Below are positions 1-13,800 of a DNA stretch of 64,000 nucleotides, one piece after another. Both the position numbers and the translations under genes were made by a program. The notes below the pieces were generated by a model. It did no database searches. It had not been told where the DNA came from and saw nothing but the letters and a program-made list of their open reading frames with translations. Origin of the DNA: Piezodorus guildinii (lineage: Eukaryota > Arthropoda > Insecta > Hemiptera > Pentatomidae); contig CM041297.1 in the NCBI GenBank assembly GCA_023052935.1, forward strand, positions 85,927,021 to 85,991,020. The letters run 5' to 3'. The first letter of the stretch is position 1, and each line of letters opens with the position of its first letter.

Positions 1-105
1 GTAGACATAATCAGATAACTTAATAATCTTATCCACCCCCTTTTCAGTATTCTCCAACATTTATCACAGATTTCACAAGTGTGGTGCACATCATATGGAC
101 CCTAG
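1..105 (+). pseudogene. J1 ORF1 C-terminal tail
   Basis: The frame ending at TAG 103-105 resembles the last residues of ORF1 in the related copies (a hydrophobic stretch with LxxLSQI). It overlaps the ORF2 start at 95 by 11 nt, as Jockey ORF1 and ORF2 overlap in J4 and J6. An in-frame TAA at 16-18 suggests decay. The call depends mainly on analogy with J6. Confidence 0.35.
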
Positions 106-2787
106 TCACTTAACAGTGGGTACCTTGCCAATACTCCTTTGGAACGCTAACGGACTTAACCAACATAGAACTGAGCTTGACTTATATTTGCATGAAAATA
201 GGACAGACGTAGCACTAATAACTGAAACTCACTTAACACCACGTTCAAAATTTTACATTCCAGGTTACATTATGTACAGAACAGACCACCCTGACAAGAC
301 AGCACATGGTGGAACGGCTATACTGATTAGAGCAGTTCTTAAACATAACTCTGTAGAACTACCCATCTCACCGATAATACAATCAACAGGCATCACACTT
401 TACACTCAGCACCACACTATCACTCTTGCAGCTGTGTACTGTCCGCCAAGGTACGTTTTGATACCAACAATGTTTTCTGACTTTTTTAAACTATTAGGGA
501 GATGCTTTATCGCTGGAGGCGATTTTAACGCCAAACACTACAACTGGTGTTCCCGGCTCTGCACCACACGAGGAGGAAATCTGTTAAGTGTCCTCCAAAA
601 TCTTTCATTGGACACAATCTCCCCAAATACCCCTACATACTGGCCGAATTCTCTACACAAAACTCCTGACTTACTTGACTTTTTTATAACTAAAGGACTT
701 AGAACTGTACTTCACACTGTTAAAACTGGCTTCGATCTTTGCTCTGATCACTCCTTAGTACACCTGATTCTTCATGATGAACCCTCAGAAGTAAATAAAA
801 GACCATCACTCACTCAGAAAAATATGGACTGGGATTTCTACAGAGTGTACTTAGAATCTCTTATTTCAATTCCTTTATCGCTGAAAACAGAGGAAGAACT
901 TGAGACGGCAGTTCATGTCTTCACCAAGTCTGTACAGAATGCAGCGTGGTCTTCATCTCAACCCAGCAACAAACATGCAACGAACTTACCTTGCTACCCA
1001 CAATACATAAGGGACCTGATCAGAGCAAAGAGAAGAGCTCGTAAAGTGTGGCAAACAAACAGATTACCATCAGACAAACGGACATTTAACAAACTTAACA
1101 ATGAACTGAAACGAAAGATACAAAAATTCAACAGAACTACTTATGAATCTTACATTGAAAATTTAGGAACTGATGATGGAAGCTTATGGAGACACACAAA
1201 AAACGTCTTAAAGCATCGCACGGTGTCGGCTCCTTTAAGGAGAGAAGACGGTTCCTGGGCCGTGTCGGATGAAGAAAAATCTGAACTCTTTGCTGACCAT
1301 CTTTCATCTGTTTTCACACCACATACTGACGACACTAATAAAGAAAACGACGAATTTGTACTCAAAATCTTAGACATTCCACTACAGCTCTCATTGTCTC
1401 CTCCTTCCTTCACTCCATCACAGGTCGCAGAACACATTAAAGACTTACAAAAAAAGAAAGCTCCTGGCCACGACCTTGTAAATGCTGTAGCACTCCAGCA
1501 AATGCCAAGAAAGGCTCTAGTGTTTCTCACGACTATTTATAGTGCAATACTTAGGACTACAAAATTTCCTATTCAATGGAAATACTCTTACATTTCCATG
1601 ATTAATAAACCAAACAAGGACAAAAACAACCCCTCTTCCTACCGCCCAATTAGTTTGCTTTCTATTTGCTCCATAATATTCGTAAAATTATTATACAAAA
1701 GATTAATAGACATACTAGGTGATAATCAAATAATACCCAATCATCAATTTGGATTTAGAAAATTCCACTCCACAACACATCAACTACACAGAGTGACTGA
1801 TTTCATTTCAACTGCGCTTGACCAAAAATTATATGCAACAGGTGTATTCCTGGACGTAGCTCAAGCATTTGACAGAGTCTGGCACCAGGGTCTCCTGTTT
1901 AAACTCAAAAAGATACTACCACACACATACTTTCTTATTATTCAATCATTTCTCTCTGACAGATTTTTCTCCGACCGACAAGGTACAGAAACTTCTTCAA
2001 TAAGACCAGTGCTGGCAGGTGTGCTCCAAGGTTCAATACTTGCACCACTGCTATATATATTATACTCGCACGACATACCTGACAGTTCAAACATCCTGAC
2101 GGCAACATACGCAGACGACACTGCAATCTTATCAAAACATGAAGATCATACTCAAGCCTCACTGACTATACAAATCACTTACAAAAAGTACGGAATTGGA
2201 GCAAGCTGTGGAAAACAAGACTAAACTATGACAAATGCCAACATATGACATTTACACTAAGACGTGAAACGTGTACATCGATAATATACCAATACCACAA
2301 ACAGACAGTGTCAACTACCTTGGACTAACTTTTGACAGGAGAATGACTCCCCAGACCGCACATTAAGAAAAAACGAAAGACACTAAACCAAAGAAGTAGA
2401 CTGCTGCACACATTACTCAGACGACAATCAAAACTAAAATTAAGACAGAAACTTGCCACCTACACATACTTACTAAAACCAATATGGTCATACGCCTCTC
2501 AAATTTTCGGAGCTGCAAAAAAGACTCATATACAAAGACTTCAAACTTTTCAGTCAAAAATACTTAGACGAATTACGCAAGCACCTTGGTATGTTTCAAA
2601 CACAACTTTATCATACAGACTTTACACATGCTACCCTCAGCGAATACTACGAACTCCTACTCTCGATTCACAACAAATTACTAGACATTACCCAACCCTC
2701 TCATAGAACAAATGGCAAAACATATGCCTACACCATCTTGAGAAGACTTAAAAGGTCATGGCAGGAGAGATCATCTATAATCTTTTG
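95..2787 (+). pseudogene. J1 ORF2: AP-like endonuclease and reverse transcriptase, frameshifted
   Basis: The open part (95-2224, 709 codons) starts at an ATG next to the endonuclease signature LLWNANGL. It continues with ITETHLT, AGGDFNAKHYNW and SDHSLV (endonuclease, about residues 12-235), then the RT blocks KAPGHDL, SSYRPISLL, HQFGFRKFHST, VFLDVAQAFDRVW, GVLQGS and YADDT (about residues 455-695). A frameshift near 2165-2175 ends the frame. The C-terminal part of the RT protein, including a recognisable NYLGL box, continues in another frame to about 2787 with further stops. The protein would nick target DNA and copy its own RNA in the nucleus. It cannot do so from this copy. Confidence 0.85.
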
Positions 2788-2954
2788 AATCAAACATGCC
2801 ACGGAGAGATCCACTGGGTTATTGTCATCTTCCACATGCCTGACATGCACTTTTATTGTAATTCTGACAGACAATCACTGATTGTTTGTGGATAAACAGG
2901 TGTGGATAAAGCAATAAGTTATAAAAAAAAAAATATCTGTTTTGAATCAAGTGT

Positions 2955-3340
2955 ACAAAGTGAAACTTTGGGGCCCTAGCAAACTATAAAATTCTTCCCG
3001 TACCCATTCCCTACAATCCAAAATTCTCAATGCTCTTTATTATGTCACGAATAAACTCATCCATAAGGACCTTGATGCTCCGTATGTTGCTGATTTGGCC
3101 CGATCCAGATATAATTTCTTTCATGACAAACTCCATTCCCACCCTAATCCTCTAGTTCCAATCTTTTCTTCCTCTTCAATTCCTGTCAATCCTCCGAGGC
3201 GTCTGAAAAGGAGAAGGCCCTGAGATCTACTAGTTTAGAATATTTATAGAGTGCTTCCATTGGAAAGCTTCTCTACATGTGTTTAATGCCTTTTTATATT
3301 TCACTCAACTTTACTCGTGGTATATTGTAATTCATCATAG
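2955..3340 (+). mobile_element. Jockey 3'-end fragment J2
   Basis: This is a 5'-truncated relic. It matches the C-terminal coding end and 3' UTR of J6 (38630-38990) almost word for word, including the boxes for aagcttctctacatgtgttt and the PPRRLKRR coding end. Only about the last 85 codons and the 3' UTR remain. No clear poly(A) or target-site duplication is left. It lies directly behind the tail of J1. Confidence 0.75.
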
Positions 3341-3394
3341 TGGTATACAAATGCTAATCAAGTCTTTATGGACATTACCAACCTCCAACGTCCA

Positions 3395-3650
3395 AATAAT
3401 TTAGTCTTTCCAATCTAAAATAATACGAAAAATCGTGGATGCACCATTTTATGTGAAAAAACGAAGTACTTCACAAGGACTTGGACTTACCCAGAGTTTT
3501 GGATACCGCCACGAAATATTATAAAGATTTTTACGACAGACTGATTTATAACAGGAGCCTATCGGCCCAAACACTTAAATCCAACCACCAATCAGTCCAA
3601 CCAAGTCGCCTTTCGAGCACTGGTCTTGAGATGCTTTAAATTAACCAATT
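3395..3650 (+). mobile_element. Jockey-type ORF2 C-terminal relic J3
   Basis: Broken-frame remnant of the C-terminal ORF2 region. It reads as QSK-LRKI, then a HKDL-like box, then a short tail rich in polar residues. The closest relative in the window is the open fragment at 56778-57116. A 22-base T run follows at 3685-3706 and probably comes from a separate insertion. Confidence 0.5.
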
Positions 3651-4495
3651 ATTCGGAAGGTAACATAGTTGATTTTGCAAATAGTTTTTTTTTTTTTTTT
3701 TTTTTTCTGATGGCAAATAGCCATTCGGCCAACAAAAATTGTAATTTTTTTTTTTAAATCTTTGAGTTGATTTGAAAGTTTGTGATTAAAAACTTTTCTT
3801 TTTTAATAATATTCATAGTGATAGCCTACAATAAATCATGGAAATCTCAGATTGCTTTGAAAAGTAAACGTAGAAGGCTCATCGCATCATCTTACAAATC
3901 CAGAAAGGGAATTCTTTCGATTCAGTATAATACACCTACCTATGTAAAGTTTAGAAGCAATTTAATCTAACACTTTATTTTTACTACTTGGTAAGCACGG
4001 TGGCTACTTTGTATGGGAGTCCTCTCTGGTGTGGGATCCGCATTTGAGTCCTAATATAGTCCACGATGATTGTAATTTATAAAAAAAAAGTGTGCAGGAT
4101 GTAATGAGGTACAGTTCTCCTGCTTGGAATCGGAAGGTCACACAAAGAGCGGGGAAGGACTTACAAAAAGAAAAGGTTGCTTCTCGCTATTTCCTGGCTA
4201 CAATGTACGGCCCCAAAAGAGTAAGCTCGGCTACAAGATAGTAATGACGATTGATTAGAAGTATGACATTATTTTAAAAATAAATCAATAGGATATTTAA
4301 TAAACAAAATATAAAAATTCGTCTTTTAATTATCTAATGACTTAAAAAAGAGAAACATCACCACTGACGTTTCGAATACATTGGTTTAACAGCGAATTAA
4401 ATATAACAGTCAAAATAACACATAATGTTGCAATAATGCGAACATTTCAGTCAAGATTAACAATGTTGTCAATGGCCAGATGCATTCCGTTATTA
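3651..4495. other. Spacer 3' of the ankyrin gene
   Basis: AT-rich sequence with a 22-T run at 3685-3706. From about 3990 to 4250 it is richer in GC and resembles a decayed tRNA-derived SINE (a weak B-box-like gcatttgagtcct near 4050), but no copy elsewhere in the window confirms this. On the minus strand, ATTAAA-type hexamers around 4290-4330 could serve as the poly(A) signal of the ankyrin gene. The 62-codon ORF at 3782-3970 shows no protein-like features. Confidence 0.35.
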
Positions 4496-4892
4496 TCAGC
4501 TCCGCTTTGCCTTCTCGAAAGCTCTAATGTCGTGAAGTAGCTGCTCCGCCTCGGTGGCCCCCCAGAGCATGGCCTCGTTGAGCGGGCTCAGCCCCTCGTC
4601 ATTGATGATAGTGAAGTCGGCCCCCCTGTCGAGTAAGACCTGGACTGCATCCAAGTTGTTAGCTCGGGCCGCGAGGTGCAGGGGGGTGCAGCCGTCCGAG
4701 TCCCGCGGATCCACGGCCCCCAGGCCGCGGGGGATCGCTCCCAGCCTAGTGCCCTCCTTCCTCCGCTGCTCAGCCATCAGGTTCAGCAATGTGTTCAGCA
4801 CTACGCCGTGCCCTGCAGCAGCTGCAATGTGGAGTGGTGTCTGTCCCTTGGCGTTTTTCGCAGTAATGTTCGCTCCATGCTCTGCCAGCCAC
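4496..4892 (-). CDS. Ankyrin gene, terminal exon 6
   Basis: Acceptor ..tttgttgcAG at 4894-4893. The exon enters with one base that completes a Gly codon started in exon 5, encodes the last three ankyrin repeats (QTPLHIAAA, CTPLHLAARA, LSPLNEAM) and stops at TGA 4496-4498 after a basic FEKAKRS tail. It is GC-rich against its AT-rich surroundings, as expected for a conserved exon. A 68-bp intron (4893-4960) separates it from exon 5. Confidence 0.8.
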
Positions 4893-7800
4893 CTGCAACA
4901 AACAAGCGTTTAATCGAAAGTTGAAGCAATGTTTGCTCAATAGTTTTTAAGTGGACTCACCCTAGAGTTTCGACGTTACCCATACTAGCGGCCAGGTGGA
5001 CCGGGGTGTTGCCATCCTCCCTGGCAGCAGAGATGTTACAGCCGGCCCTCAGCAGCAGTGGCAGCACCTGGAGCTGTCCGTACTCCGCGGCGTAATGGAC
5101 TGGCAAGGAGCCTCCAGGACCCCTTAGATCGCAAGGCACGTCAATAGACAACAATTCCTGCACTCCTTGGGTATGGCCAGCCTCTGCGAACCTGTGTAGC
5201 AAAGCGTAACCCTCGATGTCTGTCTTACATGCTTGTATTTTTACATCGAGGACACTGGTATTCGGAGGAAGTCCCAGACAGCGTTTTGCTACCGGTAAAT
5301 CTTGAGAGGGATATTCCAATTTTGGGATTTCCTAAAGAGAAAATAATGGATATAGTAGTGTATACATATATATAGGTCTGTTATAACAATATACCAATTT
5401 AAAATAACAGAAACATGTTTTGGATTTATCTGCTCTCTACTACGTGTGGTGAAGCCTAATCTAAATTCCTCCTCTCTTAATGAATTTGGTATTAAAGAAA
5501 CGTTAACGGTTTTGTTTTGGAATTTCTCGCTGATAAAATTCCAGTTTCATCAGTTGTACTATTACTCTAGTATAAATGTATTAAGAAAAATAACTTTTAG
5601 CAAACTGTAATAATAATAAATAATATACATGTAATTTTTATATTAAGTAAAACAATCAACAATAGGTAACAAAAGCGAAAATAGGAGTTTCTCTTATACA
5701 AGTCAATTAATAAGCAATCATTTTTTTAAGAACTCATGCATCACGGAGAACACATAAACACAAGGTAATGATAAGAAGAAAACTAAGTAGCATCTTGCAT
5801 GCTTACAATTTTAATATTTTCGATTAAACATTTGCTACCTTTGATTCTGCATTTATTTCACATGGTGCCTAAATTGATGGAACATTGATTTTCTACTGAA
5901 TAACTGAAATGGAACTTTCCAAAACATATAGTAATGGTGCTTTAATATTCTTTGAAATTGAAGTAAATACCTCTGGTTCGTCTACAATATATCCATTCTT
6001 CTCGCCATTCTTCAATATATCCAGAGGGTTTTTGCAGTATTTTACAGTCAGACCAGCGAATATTCTGAGAATGTGACCGGGCACATTTAGTTCCATCCTG
6101 TCCAAAGCTACGATGACTTTCCTCACTTCCTCTTTCTCGAAGTTGAAGTCCTCCCTTAGCCAGACTTCCAGGTAGGGCGACCGTAGCTGCTCTATGCTAT
6201 CCGCCAAATCAAGGAGTAGCGAGCACGTGTTTAGGTCTTGGGCGAGAAGTGCATCGAACATGATGAGAAGGTAGGCCTGGGCAGTAGTCAGCTCTCTCAA
6301 AGTCGTGTCCAACTTGTATACCGATGCTTTGGCAACCCGAAGAACGCCGTTCCTGGTCCTCATGGCCAGGAGGGAGATGAGATGCTCTGTCGATCGTCTG
6401 ATTCCATCGCACTCGGTCACTTCCATCGCCTCTGCAAGCGGAAAAACTTATGTTAAAAAGAGTTCAATCTTTAATAATAAAAAAGTGGATCTCTTATATA
6501 ATAGCCCCTTAAGTTTACCATTCCTCGCGCGGATCTCATTACCGCGTATGGGGAGCGTTCCACGGGTGGCGGATGTGGGGATGGTCGGTGGAATTTCCTC
6601 GGAAGCTCCTCCCGGCTAAGTCCGATGGACTCGCTGACCAACAATGAGAGCGGCCCTCCAGGCTTGCTGGAGGGTGTGACGTAGGTTCGAACGCCCTACT
6701 CACATATTTTAGTTCACAAAATATCACCAAAAGTCATGGATCATGGATGGAGGTAAAACGCTCATTATCCGGAGGTAAACTAGTCCCCCGTTCGGGTCTC
6801 CGGGTGGGGACTGCTTCAGGGGAATCATGGCGCAAGATGAAAATTAGAGATCTAACAATAGGGACATGGAACGTTAGAAGTTTAAATACGGCAGGTGGGT
6901 TAAAGTCGGTCGCGAATGAAGTTAAGGGGTACCACTTAGATATCGTTGCATTACAAGAGGTTCGCTGGCCAGGGGAGGGTTCGTTAACAGAAGGAAAGTA
7001 TACTATTTGGTACGGGGGGAGCGTTAATTATTGTTTAGGTACCGGGTTTCTGATTAGGAATAGATTTCTTTCCGCATTACGGGATGTACAGTTCTTTAGT
7101 GAAAGAATATCGGTTGCTATATTTCAGGGTCGTTGGTCTAAAATCGCGTTTATAAACATTCATTCTCCCACCGAAGATAGTGATGATGAAGTAAAATGCG
7201 AATTTTATGATAAACTAGAATCGGTTTACGATAAGTTACCGCGAAATTACATTAAAATAATACTAGGTGACGCAAACGCAAAGGTTGGAAGGGAAGAAGT
7301 ATATCGTCCTACAATCGGTAAAGAAAGTTTGCACGAATATAGTAATGATAATGGGACCCGACTAATAAACTTTGCCATTTCGAAAAACCTAGTAATCAAA
7401 AGTACTACATTTAAACATAAGGATATTCATAAGTATACGTGGACATCACCGGATGGACAAACACGGAATCAAATCGATCATGTTTTAATACAAAACAGAT
7501 GGCAAAGTAGCATAATTAACGTGAGATCGTATCGGGGTGCAGAATGCGGTTCTGATCATGAATTAGTAATCGCGAAACTTCGACAAAAACTAAATACAAA
7601 AAAGAGAACACCGAACTATATTCGTCCCGAGAATTTTGATTTAGTTAAATAGAACAATCTCGAAATTAGAAAATAGTTCGCGATAGAAGTAAAAAATCGG
7701 TTCGATGCTTTGGAATCTTCAGACGAGGAACACAAAGATGTAAAAAAATTATGGGAAGGGATCAGGGATAATATTAAAGAGGTCGGTAATTTATGTCTTG

Positions 7801-10800
7801 GAAAAATCGAAAGTAAAAAGAACAAACCTTGGTTCGACAGGGACTGTCAAAATATGTGCGATAAAAGAAAAACCTTTTTCTTTTTTTTTTTTTTTTTATA
7901 ATATATTTTATTGTTTTTTACAACTGTATATACAAATACAATAAGTAAAATGGCTGAATTACAATAACAGGCATGAATAGACATGTAAAGAATCTACCCA
8001 GTGGTAGTACTTCAAAGTTTATTTCATGAGCAGGTCTCGAGGCCACCGTCTTTTCAGGCGCCTCGGAGGATTACCGGGAATAGATGTAGATGAGAGGTTA
8101 CGGACAAGCGGGTTTGAGTGGGCAGGTAGTTTGGAATTAAAGGAGGTGTATCTATCGCGGGCCAAGTCTGCAACCAGTGGGATATTTAGGTCTCTATGGA
8201 TGAGTTTATTAGTTACAAAGTAAGGAGCATTGAGGATTTTTCGTAGGATTTTGGATTGCAAGGATTGGATGCGGGAGGAGTTTGATAGTTTAGTGGACCC
8301 CCATAGCTCAATGCCATAGGTCCAAATAGGTCGGATAATCGTGATGTAAATGAGTCTTTTGTAGTGAATAGAGAGTTTTGAACGTTTGTCTAGTAAGTGT
8401 TGTAGTAAGCGGTATCTGCAGGCAGTTTCTTGTCGTTTCAGTCTAGTGTGAGGATTCCAAGTAAGGCGCTTGTCTAGATGGAGTCCAAGGTAGCGGATCT
8501 GTTCAACGGGGATTAATGGAATGTTGCCAAAGGATACAGTAGGACAGGTATTCATAGGCTTGCGGCGAAGGGTAAAGGTAATTTGATGGGATTTATTTGG
8601 ATTGATTTTAATTCTCCAGTTATGACACCATTCTTCAATGGATTGGATGTGAGACTGTAGGAATTGTCATGCAACCGTTGGGTCACTACTTACGGATAAC
8701 ACACATGTGTCATCAGCGTAAGTAGTGAGAACAGTGCTAGGATGAATAGGAATGTCAGCTGTATAAACGGAATAAAGGATTGGGCCTATGATGCTACCCT
8801 GAGGTACACCTGCGGACTGAGAAAATATGGATGAGTATGAAAGATTATGGTTGACTTTGAAAGTTCTATCTGAGAGGTAAGAATGAATAATTAGGAAGTA
8901 TGTAGGAGAGAGGAATTTCCGGAGTTTATATAGCAGTCCTGGGTGCCAAACTCGATCAAAAGCCTGTTCAACGTCAAGAAAGGCTCCAGTGCAATACATT
9001 CCGCGCTCCAATGTGGAAGAAATGACATCCACCACACGGTGACACTGTTGTATAGTAGAATGGGATGTCCGAAATCCAAACTGGTGGTCAGGAATCACGT
9101 GGTTGAGATCTAGGATTGGATATAAACGTTTTAGGAGGAGTTTTTCTAGAATTTTGCCCATAATGGGCAAAAGAGAGATAGGACGGTAGGAAGATGAGTT
9201 TTCTAGAGGCTTTTTGGGTTTTGGTATCATTTTGATAATGGACAGTTTCCATGTAACGGGAAAGTTGGTGGAACGGAGTGTGGCATTGTATACATAGGTA
9301 AGAAGGAGTATGGCTTTTCTAGGGAGCTGTTTTAGGATACGGGATGTGATGAGGTCGTGACCAGGTGCTTTTTTGGACGGTAATTTTTGAATGATGCTGA
9401 TAATTTCTGATGGGTGGAATGCTTTAGGAGGAAGAGACATTTGGAGAGGAACGGTTAGTTCTGCTTCGACATGTTCGATATGGATTGGGTTTTGGATATC
9501 AGGATGCGGATTAAACATTTTGGAAAGGTGTTTTGCGAATACCTGGGATTTTTCTACGTCGGATCTTGTCGATGTCTGGGATTCAGTTAAAATAGGATGA
9601 TTGAAGGTTTTGAATTTTAGTAACTTTGCAGTGGTTGTCCATAATGATCTGTCAGAGGTATTCAAGTTTCCAGTAAAGATCTGCAGGTTTTGAATTTTGA
9701 ATTGTTTTAATTCGGTTTTTAGTGCGTTAGTCAGTTTATTGTAGTGCTGTTTATCGGAAGGATATCTTGTTCTATGCCACTTCGCTCTAAGCAAGAGACG
9801 AATGTGGTTCGGTAAGTAGGATTCATGAGAATTTCTGATTTTAGTGATGGATGTATTGTTGTTTATGGCAGTCTCTATAGATTGTGTTAGGTTTTCAATG
9901 GCAGAGTCTATGTCTTGTTTAGTTTTCAATGGTATTTTCAAGTCGAGTATGTTTTCTAGGTCGTTTCGGAAATTGTCCCAGTCCACACGTCCTTTAATCA
10001 AGGAAGGAGGAGAGGGTTGCAGAATAGGATTTGAATTCATGAGAAGCAGAACAGGGCTATGATCTGAGGAGAGGTCGTCTAAGGATGTAATTGTACATTG
10101 GGTAGTGGGAATTTGGGAAGAGATAAATATGTCTAGAATATCCGGGCGTTTTTTAAGGGATGTAGGCCAGTATGTAGGATCCTTGGGTGACAAGACGGAA
10201 AAGCTATTAGAGGTTGTGACTTGGGAAAGAATCCTGCCACGAGTGTTGGACGTTCGGCATCCCCACCGTTGGTCTTTGGCGTTGTAATCCCCACCAGCAA
10301 TGAAACGCGGACCAAAGGTTCGGAATAAGGAATCAAGATCATTATAGGATAAGGTATTACCAGGCGGGCAATATACAGCAGAGAATGTAAGGTTATAAGG
10401 GCGGGAGGTTAAGGTAATAGAGGTTGACTGAATGGTGTCAGTTGGAGTGCAAGGAATCAGGGAGTGAGGTATGGATTTGTGAATAAGGATACATGAGCCA
10501 GCGTGAGATGTGTTGTCTGGGTGATCTGTTCTGTATGTGATGTAGTCACGTATGTAGAAGCGAGACTGTGTTGTGAAGTGGGTCTCTGTAAGTAAGGCAA
10601 TGTCTATGAAGTTGTTGTGGAGGAATACGTCTAGTTCGTCTCGGTGGTTTAGTAGTCCATTTGCATTCCATAATAGGATGGATAGGGAGTTTTTCTTCAT
10701 ATTGGGGCATGGAATGGGATTACTGAGAGCAGTCTGGTAAGGAGATTGATCAAAGGATTGATTGTATTTTGAATTTCACGAATGAATGATGAAAGGATTG

Positions 10801-13800
10801 CAGTAATGTCTGTAGGATTCTGGTTAGGATAGGGATTGTAGGCAGTGTTTTGGATTGGAGGATTAGTAGGGATGTTTTGAGGTGCATTTCTCAAACGCTG
10901 AGTAGGTTCCATTGATTTATCTGGTCGAGGATTAAGTTGAGATGTAGATGGAGAAGAAGCAGGATGTTTGTAATAGGATTCCGGTGGCAGATTAACCCTT
11001 AATAGATCTTTGGGATTTATTTCATTTGTGGGAATTTTAGGAAGAGGTTGGGAGTTTTCACGCTGGGGATGTGAGATCTTAAGATTAGGATGAGAAGGCT
11101 TAGGGTCAGGATGGGAGGTCTGCATCTGAGGTAAGGAAGGCAGAGGCGCCTGTTGAAGTTGTTGATGTTTCCTAATGATGTTTGAAGACGTGAAAGTATT
11201 GGTTGAAGAGTTCATGAATCTATCCTGTTCATTAATTGCTGGCGTTCTTGAGGGTCGTACGTCATTTCTTGTAGAAGGTCCGGTCCTTGGATCCGTAGAA
11301 ACTGTATTTCTTTGAGAATGGAAGGCTGCGTTAATTGCTTTTTGACGTTGCAGGTTTTTATAAACTATGCAACCCTTATAGTTAGCAGGATGCGCTTCAT
11401 TGCACAAAGCACATTGAGCTGGCGTATCTCTAGGTTTTGGGCACGTGTTGGACAGGTGCATACCACCACATTTAACGCACCTTGGCTGATGGTGACAGTA
11501 TGATTTCGTGTGTCCAAGGTTCTGGCATTTGGTGCACTGGACTATTTCCGCTCTATGTCTCGGCTCTTCAAATCTTACAACTGAGTACACCAGCCTGGTG
11601 ACGTGAAAGATTTCAGGATTATTAGAAGCTGGCTCAAGATCGATAAAAAACAGGGGTAGCGGGTATTTTTCAGTTGGATGGATTACAGGGGAAATATGTC
11701 GGACATTGTGGTCCTAGTTCCTCGATGTCCTGCTTAATTGCTGTAGTAGATGTGGAAGAATGAAGGCCTCTCAATACTACCCTATACGGCTTTTCTTCTC
11801 TAAGCTGGTAACAGTGGAATTCATATTTTTTCTCTTGTAAGTAATTAATTAATTTTTTATAATTTTCTTTAGTCGTTGTATTTATTTTAATATCTTTTAA
11901 TCGAGAATAGCATTTAAAATTTGGCTGACCGATTAAATTTGAGATTTCCTGTGCCAAGGTCATAAAGTCTCGTATATTAGTTACGAATATTGGGGGAGGC
12001 TCCGGTTCAGAGAATTGACCGGGAGTTGTTGTCTCTGTGTCGATAGTACTGAGGGCTGCAAACTTATTGCTTGTAGGAATATCAGTGGAAATTGTGGAAG
12101 ATTGATTTTGAGGTATTGATGGATCCATGATGTTGACTGCAGGTGTGCTGCTGATGGTAGTATTGGGTGACGGTTGTTTCTTTCCTTTCTTCTTTTTTCT
12201 TTTGTTTGGCGAATTTTGTAGAGAACCAGGTGTCTGATTTCGCTGTCTTTTCTGAAGAGTTCTTCTCGTTAAATATTGTGAGTCAGTCTCACTTATTTCC
12301 GAGAAAACTGTTTCATCATCTGACTCCATGCACGATGTTTTACTCATTTAAATAAAAAAAAGTAATCAGAGAAAAAAGTAAAGAAAATTAAAATTGAACT
12401 TATAAAATATTTACACAAATAATGAAAAGAAAAAAAGTAACATTCTATGGTGAAAAAACGAAAAAAAAAGAAATAACTGTCCCTGGAGTCGAACTCGTGC
12501 CTAATACGAATGGGAGGTGGGGAGCAGCGCCTTAGCCGAGTGAGCTATCAGTGAGCTGATAGAAATACTGCAGTTAAGATAATGATAGCCAACGGCTCCC
12601 ACCAGGCAGGTAGAGATCTGCCGCCTTCACGTGGACGAAGCGCTAGCCAACACTAATATTTCTAACTGTCAATTAAGTGAAATCAAAACGCTTACCACAC
12701 CAGTCTTCGAGTTAAATTGTTCACGAATATATAAATTTCAATGTTTACAAACTTTATACATTAGATATGGGCTAATACCACTATGAACAACAATTGATCA
12801 GAGAGCTATAACTTTGTGTAACTTCACTTGCGGCCATGATGGTATTACTCAAAAAAGAAAAACCTCTAAACTGAATTCCTTAAATAATCCAAGCGATAAT
12901 AATGTGGCTTATTTTCGGTTTGTAAAGAATGAAACTTTAAAACTCTTAAAAAATAAGAAAAGAGAGTATCTTAAAGGCAAAATAATAGAAATAGAAAAAC
13001 ACAGAAACGAAAATAACGTAAGAGAGATGTACAAAGGTATAAACAAATCGTGTAAAAGATTTGAAACTCTATTGAATGCGGTTAAAGATGCAAATAACAA
13101 TATAATTGCGGATCCTCCTGAGATATTAAATAAATTTAAACAACACTTTGACGGCATCTTAAATACAGAAAATAATAATCAATCTCCTCTCTCTGAATAT
13201 CAGAGCGCTGAACCATGGATAGACGCACCGAGTAAAGAGGAAGTCGAAATGGCGATAGGAAAATTAAAACGTTAGAAGGCTGCAGGAAATGATAATATCA
13301 CGAGTGAATTAATCAAGGCGTGTGGAGAAGCGGGCGTTTCTAAAATACATTTCTTAGTTAAAAAGATCTGGGAAACTGAAAAAATGCCCGAAGAATGGAA
13401 AGAATCAATACTTATTCCGATTCACTAAAAAGGACCGAGGTCGGATTGTAACAACTATTGTGGGATCTCTCTTCTCCCAGTATGCTATAAAATATTCTCG
13501 TCAATTCTAACTAGTCGAATCACGGAATACACTGAGGAAATTATCAGAGATTACCAATGTGGTTTTAGGGGGAATCGCTCGACTATTGACCAAATATTTT
13601 ACTTACGTCAAATATTAGAGAAAAAATTGGAATGCAACGCTGTAGTCCATCAACTTTATATCGATTTTAAAAAGGCTTATGATTCAATAGACCGTCAGAA
13701 GCTATATAATATCATGATTGAACAGGGAATACCTAGAAAGTTAGTAAACCTAGTAGAGATGTGTTTATCGGAAACATTCCATAAAGTTAGAATCGGTCAT

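Larger units (their letters stand above)
1..2935 (+). mobile_element. Jockey-clade non-LTR retrotransposon J1 (left end outside window)
   Basis: The segment runs from the end of ORF1 through an ORF2 with endonuclease and reverse transcriptase to a short A-rich tail at about 2920-2935. Family assignment rests on the ORF2 motifs, which are shared with the two fuller Jockey copies in this window (J4 at 7.9-12.9 kb and J6 at 33.9-39.1 kb). The residues differ clearly from those copies, so J1 is a separate subfamily. No target-site duplication can be tested because the 5' end lies left of the window. The element is inactive because ORF2 is frameshifted. Confidence 0.85.
7876..12852 (-). mobile_element. 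Jockey-clade retrotransposon J4, near full length, nested in RTE
   Basis: About 4980 bp between copies of the 13-bp duplication aaaagaaaaacct (7863-7875 and 12853-12865). The 3' end is at the left: a T-rich run (poly(A) on the coding strand) at 7876-7897 and a short 3' UTR. The 5' UTR of about 500 bp starts near 12852 and contains ATGGCCGC, also found near the start of J6. ORF1 and ORF2 overlap by 4 nt (ATGA at 10697-10700). Only two disabling changes are visible, one per ORF, so this is a young copy. Confidence 0.92.

Noticed and set aside
1150..1530. Minus ORFs overlapping LINE coding regions
   Set aside because: These are antisense shadows of ORF2 with no independent protein features.
4554..4913. 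119-codon plus ORF
   Set aside because: It is antisense to the terminal ankyrin exon, which has consistent splice sites and repeat motifs on the minus strand.
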